DNA of 26,021 nt from an uncultured Ellagibacter sp. (GCA_934654815.1 CAKUGU010000035.1:1-26021), one strand, 5' to 3'. Numbered from the stretch's first letter, positions 1-8,311 are shown. Notes: generated by a model from the sequence alone, not told the origin. A program made the numbers and translations.

Positions 1-849
1 GTGCACGCACACCGCGCGGTACGCCTCGGCGAGCGTCTCGAACGCGGGCGTGCCGGGTTCGAACGCGCCCTCGCCCGGCGCCGCGGCGCCGCTTGCGAGC
101 GTGACGCACGTGTCGTTGGTGGACGTGTCGGAGTCGACGGTTATCTTGTTGAAGCTCACGCTCACCGCGCTGTGCAGGATCTCGCTGAGATGAGCTGCGG
201 CAACGGGAGCGTCGGTCGTGATGACGGCGATCATGGTGGCCATGTTCGGCATGATCATGCCCGAGCCCTTCGACATACCGCCGACCGTGAACACACGACC
301 CGGGTACCCGATGGCGTCGCCCGAGAACGTAACGGCGTATTCCTTCGGGTGCGTGTCGGTGGTCATGATGGCGCGCGCCGCCGTGGCGCCGCCTTCCCGC
401 GAGCACGCCGCGAACGCCGCGGGCACGCCCGTCTTCAGCGGCTCCATGGGAAGGTGCTGGCCGATGACGCCGGTCGAGGCGACGAGCACCTCGTCTTCGG
501 TGCACCCGACGGTATCGGCGGTGATACGCGCCATCTCGCGCGCATGCTCGAGCCCAGGCTCCCCCGTCGCGGCGTTCGCGATGCCGGAGTTGATGACGAC
601 CGCGCGGGCGGCGCCGTACGAAGGCGCGCCGACTCCCCCGTCGCTTAGGTGCTCGCGCGAGACGATGACGGGCGCCGAGCAGAAGATGTTCTGCGTGAAC
701 ATGCCCGCCGCCGCGCATACGTCGTCGGCGACGACGAGCGCGAGGTCGCCGCGTTCGGGTTCCTTCCGAAAGCCCGCATGGATGCCTGCAGCCGTGAAGC
801 CGAGGGCCGACGTGACGCCGCCGCCCTCGATCGCGGAAAATTCGGTCAT
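1..849 (-). CDS. argJ: Glutamate N-acetyltransferase / amino-acid acetyltransferase ArgJ (3' end cut by window)
   Basis: ArgJ transfers the acetyl group from N-acetylornithine to glutamate, which recycles acetyl in arginine synthesis; bifunctional forms also use acetyl-CoA. The 283 visible codons start at an ATG preceded by a GGAAGGAG ribosome site and run without a stop to the window edge, so roughly the last third is missing. Diagnostic stretches are ASTGVIGQHLPM, KGSGMIMPNMATMIAV and KITVDSDTSTNDT. In this family the precursor cleaves itself before the threonine of the ATM[LI] motif, giving alpha and beta chains; here that motif is ATMI. The gene lies 19 bp after argC, so the two are surely co-transcribed, and argB/argD would be expected next beyond the edge. 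Whether it is mono- or bifunctional cannot be told from the sequence. Confidence 0.95.
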   Translation of the reverse strand, partial: MTEFSAIEGGGVTSALGFTAAGIHAGFRKEPERGDLALVVADDVCAAAGMFTQNIFCSAPVIVSREHLSDGGVGAPSYGAARAVVINSGIANAATGEPGLEHAREMARITADTVGCTEDEVLVASTGVIGQHLPMEPLKTGVPAAFAACSREGGATAARAIMTTDTHPKEYAVTFSGDAIGYPGRVFTVGGMSKGSGMIMPNMATMIAVITTDAPVAAAHLSEILHSAVSVSFNKITVDSDTSTNDTCVTLASGAAAPGEGAFEPGTPAFETLAEAYRAVCVH

Positions 850-868
850 GGTTGCTCCTTCCATGGTG

Positions 869-1939
869 CTACACCCCCACCGCGAGCGCGGTAAGGCCCG
901 TGTCCTCGGCGAGCCCGAAGACGATGTTCGCGCATTGGACCGCCTGGCCGGCGGCGCCCTTGCCGAGGTTGTCGATGGCGCCGATGGCGATGATCATGTT
1001 CGCTTCCTCGTGGAACGCGGCTCCCACCTGGGCGCGCGCCGTGCCCGCAACCGACGAGGTCTTGGGAAGCCTACCCGCGGGCAGAGCCTCGACGAGCGGC
1101 GAATCCTTGTAGAAGGCGCCCTGCACCGCCGCGAGCTCCTCGGCGCTCGGCGCGGGTTTGCCCGGCGCGAGCGGGAGCTTCACCGTGGAAAGCAGGCCGC
1201 GGTTCATCGGCACCAAATGGGGCGTGAACACGAGCTTGCCCGCGCCGAGCCCTAAGATCTGCGCAATCTCGGGGGTATGGCGATGCGTGCCGACGCCATA
1301 GGCCTCGACGCTCTCGTTCGCGAAGCAGAAGTGCGTGCGTTCATTGGCCTTCTTGCCGGCGCCGGTGACGCCCGAAAGCGCGTCGACGATGACGACCGCG
1401 TCCGGATCGACGAGACCCGCGCGGATGAACGGGGCCGCGGCGAGCGAGGTCGCGGTCGGGTAGCACCCGGCGCACGCGACGAGCACCGCCTTGCCAGCCG
1501 CATGGTCGGCAGCCACCTGCGCAAGCCCTTCGCCGAACAGCTCCGGCAACCCGAAAGCGCGCGTGCCGAGTAGCTCGGGCGACGTATGCGGGACCTTGTA
1601 CCATTTCTCGTACACGTTCGCGTCGGCGAGACGATAGTCGGCCGAGAGGTCGACGACAGTCACGCCGTCGGCGATAAGCTTCGGCGTGAGCGCGAGCGAC
1701 GCCGTATGGGGAACGGCGAGGAAGGCGACGTCGAGCCCTTTGAGCAGGTCCTCGTCGTGCTTGGAGAAGACAAGGTCACTCGCCCCGGCGAAGGCGGGGT
1801 ACACATCGCGAAGAGGCGTGCCCGCGAGCGCGTCCGACGTGATGACGGAAAGATCGAAATCCGGATGGCGCAGAAGCAGGCGCACAAGCTCCGCGCCCGC
1901 GAAGCCGGCAGCGCCGACGACGCCAGCTTTGATTTTCAT
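869..1939 (-). CDS. argC: N-acetyl-gamma-glutamyl-phosphate reductase ArgC
   Basis: This enzyme makes N-acetylglutamate semialdehyde from the acyl phosphate using NADPH, the third step of arginine synthesis, in the cytoplasm. The 356-residue protein has the usual family length. It shows the N-terminal dinucleotide-binding pattern GVVGAAGFAGAEL (residues about 6-18) and the active-site motif ACAGCYPTA with catalytic Cys159. Further family motifs are VSGVTGAGKKANERTHF-like residues around 215-230 and a GTHRHTPEI stretch. The ATG is preceded by AAGGAA at suitable spacing. It is the first gene of the leftward argC-argJ unit. I looked for an arginine-repressor box upstream and could not recognise one. 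Confidence 0.97.
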   Translation of the reverse strand: MKIKAGVVGAAGFAGAELVRLLLRHPDFDLSVITSDALAGTPLRDVYPAFAGASDLVFSKHDEDLLKGLDVAFLAVPHTASLALTPKLIADGVTVVDLSADYRLADANVYEKWYKVPHTSPELLGTRAFGLPELFGEGLAQVAADHAAGKAVLVACAGCYPTATSLAAAPFIRAGLVDPDAVVIVDALSGVTGAGKKANERTHFCFANESVEAYGVGTHRHTPEIAQILGLGAGKLVFTPHLVPMNRGLLSTVKLPLAPGKPAPSAEELAAVQGAFYKDSPLVEALPAGRLPKTSSVAGTARAQVGAAFHEEANMIIAIGAIDNLGKGAAGQAVQCANIVFGLAEDTGLTALAVGV

Positions 1940-2350
1940 GATGGCGGTTCCTTACCTGATAAGCCTTGTGGGCGTTCCATACGGATGCGAGGATACGCCA
2001 TCGACGCCGCGAAACATCGGGGCAATCGACAAGCGCCGTCGCAAAGGCGCAGAACGCCGCGGATAATGGTAATGAAAAGCAGTTCGCACCCAAAGGGGGC
2101 AAAGAAAAGTTACAAAGAAGAAACGCGCGAAGCGGCACGGCGCGAGGTCTTGCCGTCGCGCAAAGGACGTCGTCGGAGCATGGAAGAAGCGCTCGGCGCC
2201 TTCATGTTCATGATGCTCGTGTTCACGACTTGTCCTCGTTTTCGATACGTGCCTGATACCGTGGCCGCGAAGTGTTACGATGTGCGGCGAAACTATTGTA
2301 TACAAACCCGCTGGGGTTTGCACCATTTTTCTGGTCGAGGAGACAACTTG
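1940..2350. other. Divergent intergenic region between argC and the glutamate-cysteine ligase
   Basis: This 411-bp stretch separates two divergent genes. The argC side is GC-rich and I found no convincing promoter or operator in it. The side next to the ligase is AT-richer and holds the palindrome and stem-loop listed separately at 2275-2320. Open frames cross the region on both strands, but none has a ribosome site or a recognisable protein family. Confidence 0.5.
2275..2320 (+). promoter_or_regulatory. Candidate promoter with palindromic operator and leader stem-loop
   Basis: A weak -35 (TTACGA, 2275-2280) and a -10 (TATACA, 2299-2304) are separated by 18 bp. The -10 lies inside the perfect 10-bp palindrome TTGTATACAA (2296-2305). 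Directly after it, and sharing three bases with it, is an inverted repeat with arms CAAACCC / GGGTTTG around GCTG (2303-2320). The arrangement suits repressor control of the downstream ligase, but the promoter assignment is by eye. Confidence 0.4.
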
Positions 2351-3646
2351 ATGAACGAAACGTCGCCCACGGGGGGATCCAGCGCAGACGAGCAGGCTTC
2401 GACGGGCGGGCGCGCCGTCCGCGAACAGAACATCGCCGCCATAGCCGCCTACATCGAGTCGGGGGCGAAGACGACGCCCGGCGCCCTCGGCATCGAGCTC
2501 GAGCACGTCATCGTGCGCGAAGACGGCTCGCCCGTGCCCTACAGCGGGACAGACGGCGTCCAAAGCGTGCTCTGCGCGCTGCGCGCCGACTACCCCGACG
2601 CGACGCTCGACGCGGAAGGCGACCTGCTCGGCGTGGCCCGGCCGGGCGAGGCCGTGACGATCGAGCCAGCAGCGCAGATCGAGCTTTCCGCCGGGCCGTT
2701 TCACGAGCTCAGCGCCGCGAAGGTGTGCTTCGAGCGTTTCGAGGGCACCCTCGGGGCGGCCCTTTCGAACGTGCGCGCGAAGACCGCCCAAGTGGGTTAT
2801 CACCCCACCACACGCGCGATGGACATGGAGCTCATCCCGAAGAAGCGCTACGACTGCATGAACCGCTATCTCGGTGCGGTAAGCCCCTTCGGCCCGTGCA
2901 TGATGAGGGGAAGCGCGTCGACCCAGGTGAGCATCGACTACACCGACGCCGCCGACTGCCTGCGCAAATACCGCCTCGCGTCGGCGCTCGTCCCCGTGCT
3001 GTCGCTCATCTGCGACAACTCGCCCGTCTTCGAGGGCAAGCCGCGCACGCGCAAGCTTGTCCGCACGAAGATCTGGCAGGAATGCGATCCCGACCGCTGT
3101 GGCATTGTTCCCGGCGCTGTGAGCAGCGGTTTCTCGCTTTCCGACTACGCGCGCTGGGTCTACGACACGCCCGCTATCCTCGTGCCCGACGGGCAGGGCG
3201 GCTGGCGCGAGGACGCGCGCCCGTTCAGCGAGATCTACGCGGCGCGCCCGATGACGCGCGAAGAGGTGGAGCATGCGCTTTCGATGGTCTTCCCCGACGT
3301 ACGCCTGAAGACCTACCTGGAAATCCGCCCCGCCGACGCCATGCCCGTGCCGTACGTCATCGCGTACGCCGCGCTCATAAAGGGAATCTTCTACTGCGAG
3401 GAAAGCCTTGCGGCGGCCGAACGGCTCGTCGCGGACCCGACGGAAGACGACATCGCCGCGGCGAAGGAAGCGCTTATGGCGCACGGCTACGACGCCGAGG
3501 TGTACGGGCGCCCCGTCGGGAAGCTCGCCGACGGGATCATCGAGGCAGCGCGATCCGGCTTGCGCGTCGACGAACGGCCTTACCTCAGCCCTCTCGTCAA
3601 GCTCGTTTCCGCACGGGAAACCCTGGCCGATATCGCCGAGTGTTAG
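2351..3646 (+). CDS. Glutamate-cysteine ligase, GCS2 family
   Basis: The likely reaction is ATP-dependent joining of glutamate to cysteine to give gamma-glutamylcysteine. This is the first step of glutathione synthesis, or of ergothioneine synthesis for the EgtA branch. The frame is open far upstream, but the ATG at 2351 follows an AGGAG site and leaves a 431-residue protein, normal for the family. Motifs visible are GIELEH (residues 47-52), EPAAQIELSAGP (105-116), a PKKRYDCMNRYL stretch near 160-170, and the later RTKIWQECDPDRCG. No glutathione synthetase or other ergothioneine gene lies nearby, so the end product is uncertain. It is followed after 75 bp by the FKBP gene on the same strand, without an obvious terminator between them. 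Confidence 0.85.
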   Translation: MNETSPTGGSSADEQASTGGRAVREQNIAAIAAYIESGAKTTPGALGIELEHVIVREDGSPVPYSGTDGVQSVLCALRADYPDATLDAEGDLLGVARPGEAVTIEPAAQIELSAGPFHELSAAKVCFERFEGTLGAALSNVRAKTAQVGYHPTTRAMDMELIPKKRYDCMNRYLGAVSPFGPCMMRGSASTQVSIDYTDAADCLRKYRLASALVPVLSLICDNSPVFEGKPRTRKLVRTKIWQECDPDRCGIVPGAVSSGFSLSDYARWVYDTPAILVPDGQGGWREDARPFSEIYAARPMTREEVEHALSMVFPDVRLKTYLEIRPADAMPVPYVIAYAALIKGIFYCEESLAAAERLVADPTEDDIAAAKEALMAHGYDAEVYGRPVGKLADGIIEAARSGLRVDERPYLSPLVKLVSARETLADIAEC

Positions 3647-3721
3647 CCTGACGTGGCGGAAAGCCCGATGTTCCGATAGACTAGCGGGTAATGCTTTTCA
3701 GACCGAGAGGAGATGCGCTTC

Positions 3722-4150
3722 ATGAGCAATGAAGGCAAGAAAGTGAAGACCCACTACACGGGCACACTCGACGACGGCACGAAGTTCGACTCGTCCTACG
3801 ACCGCAACGAACCGCTCGCGTTCACGTGCATGGCCGGCCAGATGATCCCCGGCTTCGATAAGGCCGTGCGCGACATGGAGGTCGGCGAGACGAAGACGGT
3901 GCGCCTCGAGCCCGCCGACGCCTACGGCGAGTACAACCCCGCGCTCGTGCAGAAGGTGCCGCGCAAGAACGTTCCCAATGCCGAGCAGCTGCCGGTGGGC
4001 GAAACCGTGTACATGCGCGCGCCCGACGGCTCGCCCTTCCCCGTGCGCGTGCTCGAAGTGACCGACGACACCGTGAGCTTCGACATGAACCACGAGCTCG
4101 CAGGCAAGGCGCTCACCTTCGAGATCACCCTGGTGGAAGTCGAAGACTAA
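3722..4150 (+). CDS. FKBP-type peptidyl-prolyl cis-trans isomerase, SlyD-like
   Basis: This is a cytoplasmic folding helper that isomerises Xaa-Pro bonds and, in SlyD-like proteins, also acts as a chaperone. The 142-residue protein opens with the FKBP core (VKTHYTGTLDDGTKFDSS, then GQMIPGFDKAVRDMEVGE). It continues into the insert-in-flap part typical of SlyD (PADAYGEYNPALVQKVPR) and returns to the FKBP fold at the end (NHELAGKALTFEI). The metal-binding His/Cys tail of E. coli SlyD is absent. An in-frame ATG nine bases earlier abuts the GAGAGGAG ribosome site with no spacing, so the ATG at 3722 is preferred. A strong terminator follows. Confidence 0.9.
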   Translation: MSNEGKKVKTHYTGTLDDGTKFDSSYDRNEPLAFTCMAGQMIPGFDKAVRDMEVGETKTVRLEPADAYGEYNPALVQKVPRKNVPNAEQLPVGETVYMRAPDGSPFPVRVLEVTDDTVSFDMNHELAGKALTFEITLVEVED

Positions 4151-4170
4151 CGCTCTCACTTCCAAACAAG

Positions 4171-4221
4171 AAGGCCCTGGGCCGTTCGGGGACAACCCGA
4201 CGGCTCAGGGCCTTTCTTTTT
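4171..4221 (+). terminator. Rho-independent terminator after the FKBP gene
   Basis: The arms start AAGGCCCTG and end CAGGGCCTT, enclosing further pairing GCCGT/ACGGC and a five-base loop, then TTTCTTTTT. It lies 20 bp after the stop codon. Confidence 0.9.
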
Positions 4222-4269
4222 CGACAAGCAGGCACGAGACGAACCGCGATCCGCCTACTTGCGATCCGT

Positions 4270-4563
4270 CTATTTGATGCGCGCTTCGAGCTCTTTGATC
4301 TTGGTGTTCGCTCGGGAATAGTGCAGCGCGCCGATGCCCACGAAGGCCGCCGCCACAACCGCGAGCGCGTAGGTGACGATGTTCACCGCGAGCGTTTCGG
4401 GGTCGATCATCCCGTTCGCGACGAGCACCTGCCGTACGATCAGGAACAGCACGAACACGATGATCCCGATGCCCGCCTGCGTGAAGCCGCGCGTCTTCTT
4501 CTGCTGAAGCTCCGAAATCTGCTCGCGCAGCTTGCGCTCCTTCTTGCTCATGTTCTTGCCCAT
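4270..4563 (-). CDS. Small two-helix membrane protein of unknown function
   Basis: This 97-residue protein is not assigned to a family. Residues 1-25 are highly charged (MGKNMSKKERKLREQ...) and could form a short coiled coil. Two hydrophobic segments follow, at about 29-50 and 61-82, and the C-terminus is again charged and coiled-coil-like (ANTKIKELEARIK). This suggests a hairpin in the inner membrane with both ends on the cytoplasmic side. The start is supported by AAGGAG seven bases before the ATG; an internal ATG four codons later lacks such a site. It is convergent with the FKBP gene and has no obvious operon partner. The function is unknown. Confidence 0.75.
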   Translation of the reverse strand: MGKNMSKKERKLREQISELQQKKTRGFTQAGIGIIVFVLFLIVRQVLVANGMIDPETLAVNIVTYALAVVAAAFVGIGALHYSRANTKIKELEARIK

Positions 4564-4641
4564 GTGTCCGCTCCTTATTCAGCGCGCAGCCGCGCGACGT
4601 CGTCCCCTTTTTGCTTCTTTTCAGTATACGGCATTTCCCCG

Positions 4642-4681
4642 AATACCAAAGAAGCCTTCCCCTTGTGCAGGGGAAGGCTTC
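4642..4681 (-). terminator. Terminator after the SpoVA-like gene
   Basis: A perfect 13-bp stem (GAAGCCTTCCCCT and its complement, 4651-4681) with a five-base loop is followed on the minus strand by CTTTGGTATT. It lies 62 bp beyond the stop of the gene at 4743. Confidence 0.85.
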
Positions 4682-4742
4682 CCGAAAAACCTCACGCGTC
4701 GCATGGCGCGGCGCCCGAAACGTCCATACAGCGGGAAAGCTC

Positions 4743-5705
4743 CTACGCGTTCACCGATTCGCTCGTGCCGGCCGGAACGCCGCTCTTCTTCGTGGTGTCG
4801 TAGCCTTCGAGCTCCTCCTTGTCGAGCTTCTTCACCATGGAGGCGTCGTAACCGAGCTCCTTGAGCGAGTTCAGGGCCTTCTCGGCGTGAACCTCGTCGA
4901 TCGGCTTGCGGCCGAACGTCCAGTTGTAGATGAAGAACGTGAACAGCGCCGTGATGGCAAGGCCCGCAACCGCGAGCAGGAACGAGCCCAAGTGCAGGCC
5001 GGCACCCGCGAGGTTGCCCGCCGCGAGCTCGATGCCGACGTTGAACATGTTGTAGCCGCCGACCGTGATCATGACGGAGAAGCCCTCGCCGGAGAAGTTG
5101 GCGAGCGCGCCGGAGATGCCGAAGGGCGCGAGAATCGCGCCCAACATCCATGCCGTCATCAGGATGTGGAGCGGGGTGACCTTCTTGGTGACCTTCTTCA
5201 GGCACACGAACAGGATCTGGAAGAACGCGGCGAGCAGACCGCCCACCAGGAACGCGAACACGAACAGCATGCCGCCCTCGGTCTTGGCGACGCCGAGGTT
5301 GTTGTTGAACCCGACCGCGCCACAGATCCAGCCGATCACGATGCAGATCGCGGCGAAGAGCACGTTGAACCACACGACGAACCACACGCAGTTCCAGATG
5401 CACTTGCCCATCTTCTCGTTGTTCTTCGTCCAGGGGCCCACGGCCTTCATGCCGACCGCCATGGCGAAGCCGGAGAACGGGAGCAGCGCGCCGAACGTCG
5501 CCCATTCCTCGACGTACTGATAGCACGCAAGGCCGCCCAGGATGCAGCCGATCACGCCCATCGAGATGAGCGTCGCGCCGCCCATGAAGAACGACATCGG
5601 CGTGCCCGCCAGAACGGTCTGCCAGAACGTGAGGATCGCCTGAGCGATAAGGGCGAACGTGCCGCCCACGAGGAAACTGTAGATAACTGTCTTGTACGGT
5701 TTCAT
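4743..5705 (-). CDS. Polytopic membrane protein with two SpoVA-type halves
   Basis: The 320-residue membrane protein reads as two related halves. The first has FLVGGTFALIAQ (residues 11-22), then ILGGLACYQYVEEWATFGALLPFSGF (55-80). The second has FLVGGLLAAFFQ (152-163), then MLGAILAPFG and an ANFSGEGFSVMIT segment (187-214). The pattern FLVGG-x6-Q followed by a glycine-rich helix and a gap-flanked acidic/aromatic segment is that of the SpoVAC/SpoVAEB family, known from spore dipicolinate channels. The C-terminal 60 residues are soluble and charged. The ATG at 5705 has AAGGGG at good spacing, whereas the ATG six bases upstream abuts it. It is a single-gene unit with its own promoter and terminator. 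Family membership is recalled, not searched; the function outside spores is unknown. Confidence 0.6.
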   Translation of the reverse strand: MKPYKTVIYSFLVGGTFALIAQAILTFWQTVLAGTPMSFFMGGATLISMGVIGCILGGLACYQYVEEWATFGALLPFSGFAMAVGMKAVGPWTKNNEKMGKCIWNCVWFVVWFNVLFAAICIVIGWICGAVGFNNNLGVAKTEGGMLFVFAFLVGGLLAAFFQILFVCLKKVTKKVTPLHILMTAWMLGAILAPFGISGALANFSGEGFSVMITVGGYNMFNVGIELAAGNLAGAGLHLGSFLLAVAGLAITALFTFFIYNWTFGRKPIDEVHAEKALNSLKELGYDASMVKKLDKEELEGYDTTKKSGVPAGTSESVNA

Positions 5706-5788
5706 AACCATCCCCTTCGCATTTGCTGTTGTTTCTACGTGTCCCAGGAGAAAACGCGCGCCTTCCCTCAAAAGCGCGCACCACGGGA

Positions 5789-5816
5789 ACATTAGAGTAT
5801 CGAAAGGAAGGGTCAA
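5789..5816 (-). promoter_or_regulatory. Promoter of the SpoVA-like gene
   Basis: TTGACC (5811-5816) and TAATGT (5789-5794) on the minus strand are separated by 16 bp. This predicts a transcript start near 5782 and a leader of about 75 bases. Confidence 0.6.
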
Positions 5817-5889
5817 CCCCCTCATACCCGAGGTTTGAATAACCAGGTTGAGAAGGGGGAAATGACAAGGTTGCGAGGCCCGAAGGGTT

Positions 5890-5930
5890 TGAAAACGGAA
5901 ATGGGCCGGAAGCAAACGCCCCGGCCCATC
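5890..5930 (-). terminator. Terminator after the EF-G-like gene
   Basis: A 9-bp stem ATGGGCCGG / CCGGCCCAT (5901-5909 with 5921-5929) is followed on the minus strand by a T-rich tail (TTCCGTTTTC). It lies 26 bp after the stop codon. Confidence 0.75.
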
Positions 5931-5955
5931 GCATCGCTCGGTTTCCGCCTTTCCG

Positions 5956-8028
5956 TTAGTTTCCGGCGGCCCGTGCTTCTTGGTAGGCTTCCACGAGCTT
6001 CTTGGTTACGTCGGCGGGAGCCTGTTCGTAGCCGTTGATCTGGATGTCGTAGGAACCCGACCCGCGCGTGAGCGCTCGCAGGTCCTTGGTGTACTTCACG
6101 ACCTCGGCGTACGGCACGCGCACGAGGATGACGGTCTCGCCCTCGTCGTTGGAGTCGGTGCCGACGATGCGCCCGCGGCGCGTGGAGATATCGCCCATGA
6201 CGGGGCCGGCGTATTCCTCGCTCACCGTGATCTCCATGTCGGCCATGGGCTCGAGCAGCACGGGCTTCGCCTGCTCGCACGCCGCGCGGAACCCGATGCG
6301 GGCGGCCGTCTTGAACGCCATTTCGTTCGAGTCAACCGAATGGTAACTGCCGTCGAACACGGCGACCTTGATGTCGACCATGGGGTATCCCGCGAGCACG
6401 CCTTCGGCCATGGCCTCCTGGACGCCCTTGTCGACCGCTGGGATGAGTCCGCCGGGGATGGCGCCGCCCTTGATCTCGTCGACGAATTCGTAGCCCGCGC
6501 CAGGGTTCGGCTCAAGGCGCAGCCAGCAATCGCCGAACTGCCCCGCGCCGCCGGTCTGCTTCTTGTGACGGCCCTGCGCCTCGGCGGTCTTCGTGATCGT
6601 CTCGCGGTAGGGGATGCGCACGGGAAGCAAGCGCACCTCGACGCCCGTCTGCTCCTTGCAGCGCGCGATCAGCATGTCGACCTGCGTGTCGCCCATGGCG
6701 GTGAGCACCGTCTGGTGCGTTTCCTCGTTGCGGGAGATATGGATCGACGGGTCGTTTTCGGCCGCGCGCGCAAGGAACGTGCCGAGCTTGTCCTCTTCCT
6801 TCTTGTTCGCGGCCTCGAGTGCCACGGGATACTGCGGGGCGGGCAGCGGCAGCGGGTCGACCGCGATCTCGCCCGTGAGCGAGATGGTGTCGCCGGTGCG
6901 CGTTTCGGCGAGCTTGGGAACGACGATGATGTCGCCCGCCTTCGCGCTCTTCACATCGGCGGATTCCTTGCCCATCATGACGTAGAGGTGCCCCAAACGC
7001 TCCTTTTTGCCCGTGCGCGCATTGATGAGCTCCATGCCCGGCTCGAGCACGCCGGAAAGCACCTTCAAGAAACTCAGGCGCCCGACGAACGGGTCGGACA
7101 GCGTCTTGAACACGAACGCCGCGGGGCGGTTCGTCTCGTCGATGGGGATGGACGTGCCGTCGGCCATTTGGAAGCGGCCGTGGCTGCGCGGATGCGGGAA
7201 GTATGTGCAGATGTCTTCCATGAGGCCCTGGATGCCCTGCTTGATGATGGTGGAGCCGACGAACACGGGGATGAACAGCTCCTGTGCGATGGCCTTGTCG
7301 AGCAGCGATTCCAGTTCTTCCTGGGAAAGCTGCTCCTCCCCTTCCAAGTATTTCATCATGAGCTCGTCGTCGGCCTCGGCGACAAGGTCGCACAGCTTGT
7401 CGCGGGCGGCCTGCGCGGCGTCGGCATACTCGGGCGGAATGGGCTCGACGCGCTCGGAATCGTCGTTCTCGCCGAAGTAGCGCGCTTCCATGCGGATGAT
7501 GTCGATGACGCCTTTGAAGTCGGCATCTTGCCCGATGGGAATGGTGACCGGGCCCAAGCGCGACCCGAAGCGCGCGTGGAGCGTCGCCATGGCGACGTCG
7601 AAGTCGGCGTGCTCGCGATCGATATGATTGATGAACACGGCGCGCGACAGGCGCATGCCCTCCGCTTCGCGCCACAGCTTGGTGGTCATGACCTGCGGCC
7701 CGGCGACGGCGTCGACCACGAAAAGCGCCATTTCGGCCGCTTGCATGGTGGAAAGCGTGTCGCCGATGAAGTCGGGGTGCCCTGACGTATCGAGCACGTT
7801 GATCTTGTAATCTTTGTACGGGATCGGCGCGATCGAGGTGCCGATGGTGAACTTGCGCTTGATTTCCTCGGCGTCGTAATCGAGATAGGATTTGCCGTCG
7901 TGGGTCGTTCCCATGCGCGGGGTCTTGCCGGAGACGTAGAGCATCGCCTCAGCGAGCGAAGTCTTCCCCGCGCCGTCTTGACCCACCAGGACGACATTGC
8001 GCACGTGCTCAGTGGCAGGAGCTGCCAT
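5956..8028 (-). CDS. Elongation factor G-like GTPase (EF-G2 type)
   Basis: The 690-residue translational GTPase has the whole EF-G layout: G domain, domain II (GRLSFLKVLSGVLEPG), domain III, domain IV (GGAGQFGDCWLRLEP) and a C-terminal domain ending with the EF-G-like GSGSYDIQINGYEQAP. The P-loop is GQDGAGKTS (16-24). The G3 motif is DTSGH (80-84), where canonical EF-G has DTPGH. The G4 motif is NHID (134-137), where NKxD is normal. Such divergence is typical of paralogues of unclear function, like mycobacterial FusA2, rather than the essential EF-G. The ATG at 8028 is chosen for protein homology; its ribosome site (AAAGG, 12 bases away) is mediocre, and an in-frame GTG lies a few codons upstream. 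Tetracycline ribosomal protection was considered and not favoured. Confidence 0.9.
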   Translation of the reverse strand: MAAPATEHVRNVVLVGQDGAGKTSLAEAMLYVSGKTPRMGTTHDGKSYLDYDAEEIKRKFTIGTSIAPIPYKDYKINVLDTSGHPDFIGDTLSTMQAAEMALFVVDAVAGPQVMTTKLWREAEGMRLSRAVFINHIDREHADFDVAMATLHARFGSRLGPVTIPIGQDADFKGVIDIIRMEARYFGENDDSERVEPIPPEYADAAQAARDKLCDLVAEADDELMMKYLEGEEQLSQEELESLLDKAIAQELFIPVFVGSTIIKQGIQGLMEDICTYFPHPRSHGRFQMADGTSIPIDETNRPAAFVFKTLSDPFVGRLSFLKVLSGVLEPGMELINARTGKKERLGHLYVMMGKESADVKSAKAGDIIVVPKLAETRTGDTISLTGEIAVDPLPLPAPQYPVALEAANKKEEDKLGTFLARAAENDPSIHISRNEETHQTVLTAMGDTQVDMLIARCKEQTGVEVRLLPVRIPYRETITKTAEAQGRHKKQTGGAGQFGDCWLRLEPNPGAGYEFVDEIKGGAIPGGLIPAVDKGVQEAMAEGVLAGYPMVDIKVAVFDGSYHSVDSNEMAFKTAARIGFRAACEQAKPVLLEPMADMEITVSEEYAGPVMGDISTRRGRIVGTDSNDEGETVILVRVPYAEVVKYTKDLRALTRGSGSYDIQINGYEQAPADVTKKLVEAYQEARAAGN

Positions 8029-8311
8029 TTTGACCACCAACCTTTCGTTGCGTGGCCGCGCCTCGTTCATTTGTGAGGCACAACCACTGTTAGTCTTGCA
8101 CACACAAACAACTACTCGATCAAGCCTTCTCGGCTTGCGTTATGGTCAAGTGTAACCTACTTTCGACCGTTTGCCCCGATAATTGAGCCGCAGCCGATGT
8201 TTTGACTCTCATCAGGGGCAGAAATGCCATACACGCCCCCGTGTGGAGCCATCGGGAACCCGGACGGGTCCGGAGCGAGCGCAGCGCACGAGCCGCAGCG
8301 CTCAAGCAACG
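8029..8311. other. Intergenic region upstream of the EF-G-like gene
   Basis: It holds the leader of the EF-G-like gene, including a small hairpin with arms CAAGCC / GGCTTG (8122-8138), and the downstream region of the GNAT remnant. No convincing promoter pair was found: there is a TTGACC on the minus strand near 8145-8150, without a good -10 at standard distance. No gene was seen. Confidence 0.4.

Noticed and set aside
1940..2110. Arginine-repressor box upstream of argC
   Set aside because: No paired palindromic sites resembling an ARG box were found near the start; only weak promoter-like stretches occur.
2272..3651. A 459-codon open frame on the + strand over the glutamate-cysteine ligase
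   Set aside because: Arg-rich frame-shifted shadow of a gene whose own frame shows clear GCS2 motifs.
5980..7785. A 601-codon open frame on the + strand
   Set aside because: It lies antisense inside the EF-G-like gene, is rich in Arg/His/Ala as expected from high-GC shadow frames, and has no ribosome site or family motif.
5956..8028. Tetracycline ribosomal-protection gene
   Set aside because: The domain layout and divergent G motifs fit an EF-G2-type paralogue, the gene is composition-matched to its surroundings, and no mobile-element context exists.
8266..8277. Small dyad around GGTCCGG after the GNAT remnant
   Set aside because: The loop would be two bases or fewer and there is no T tract, so it is not a usable terminator.
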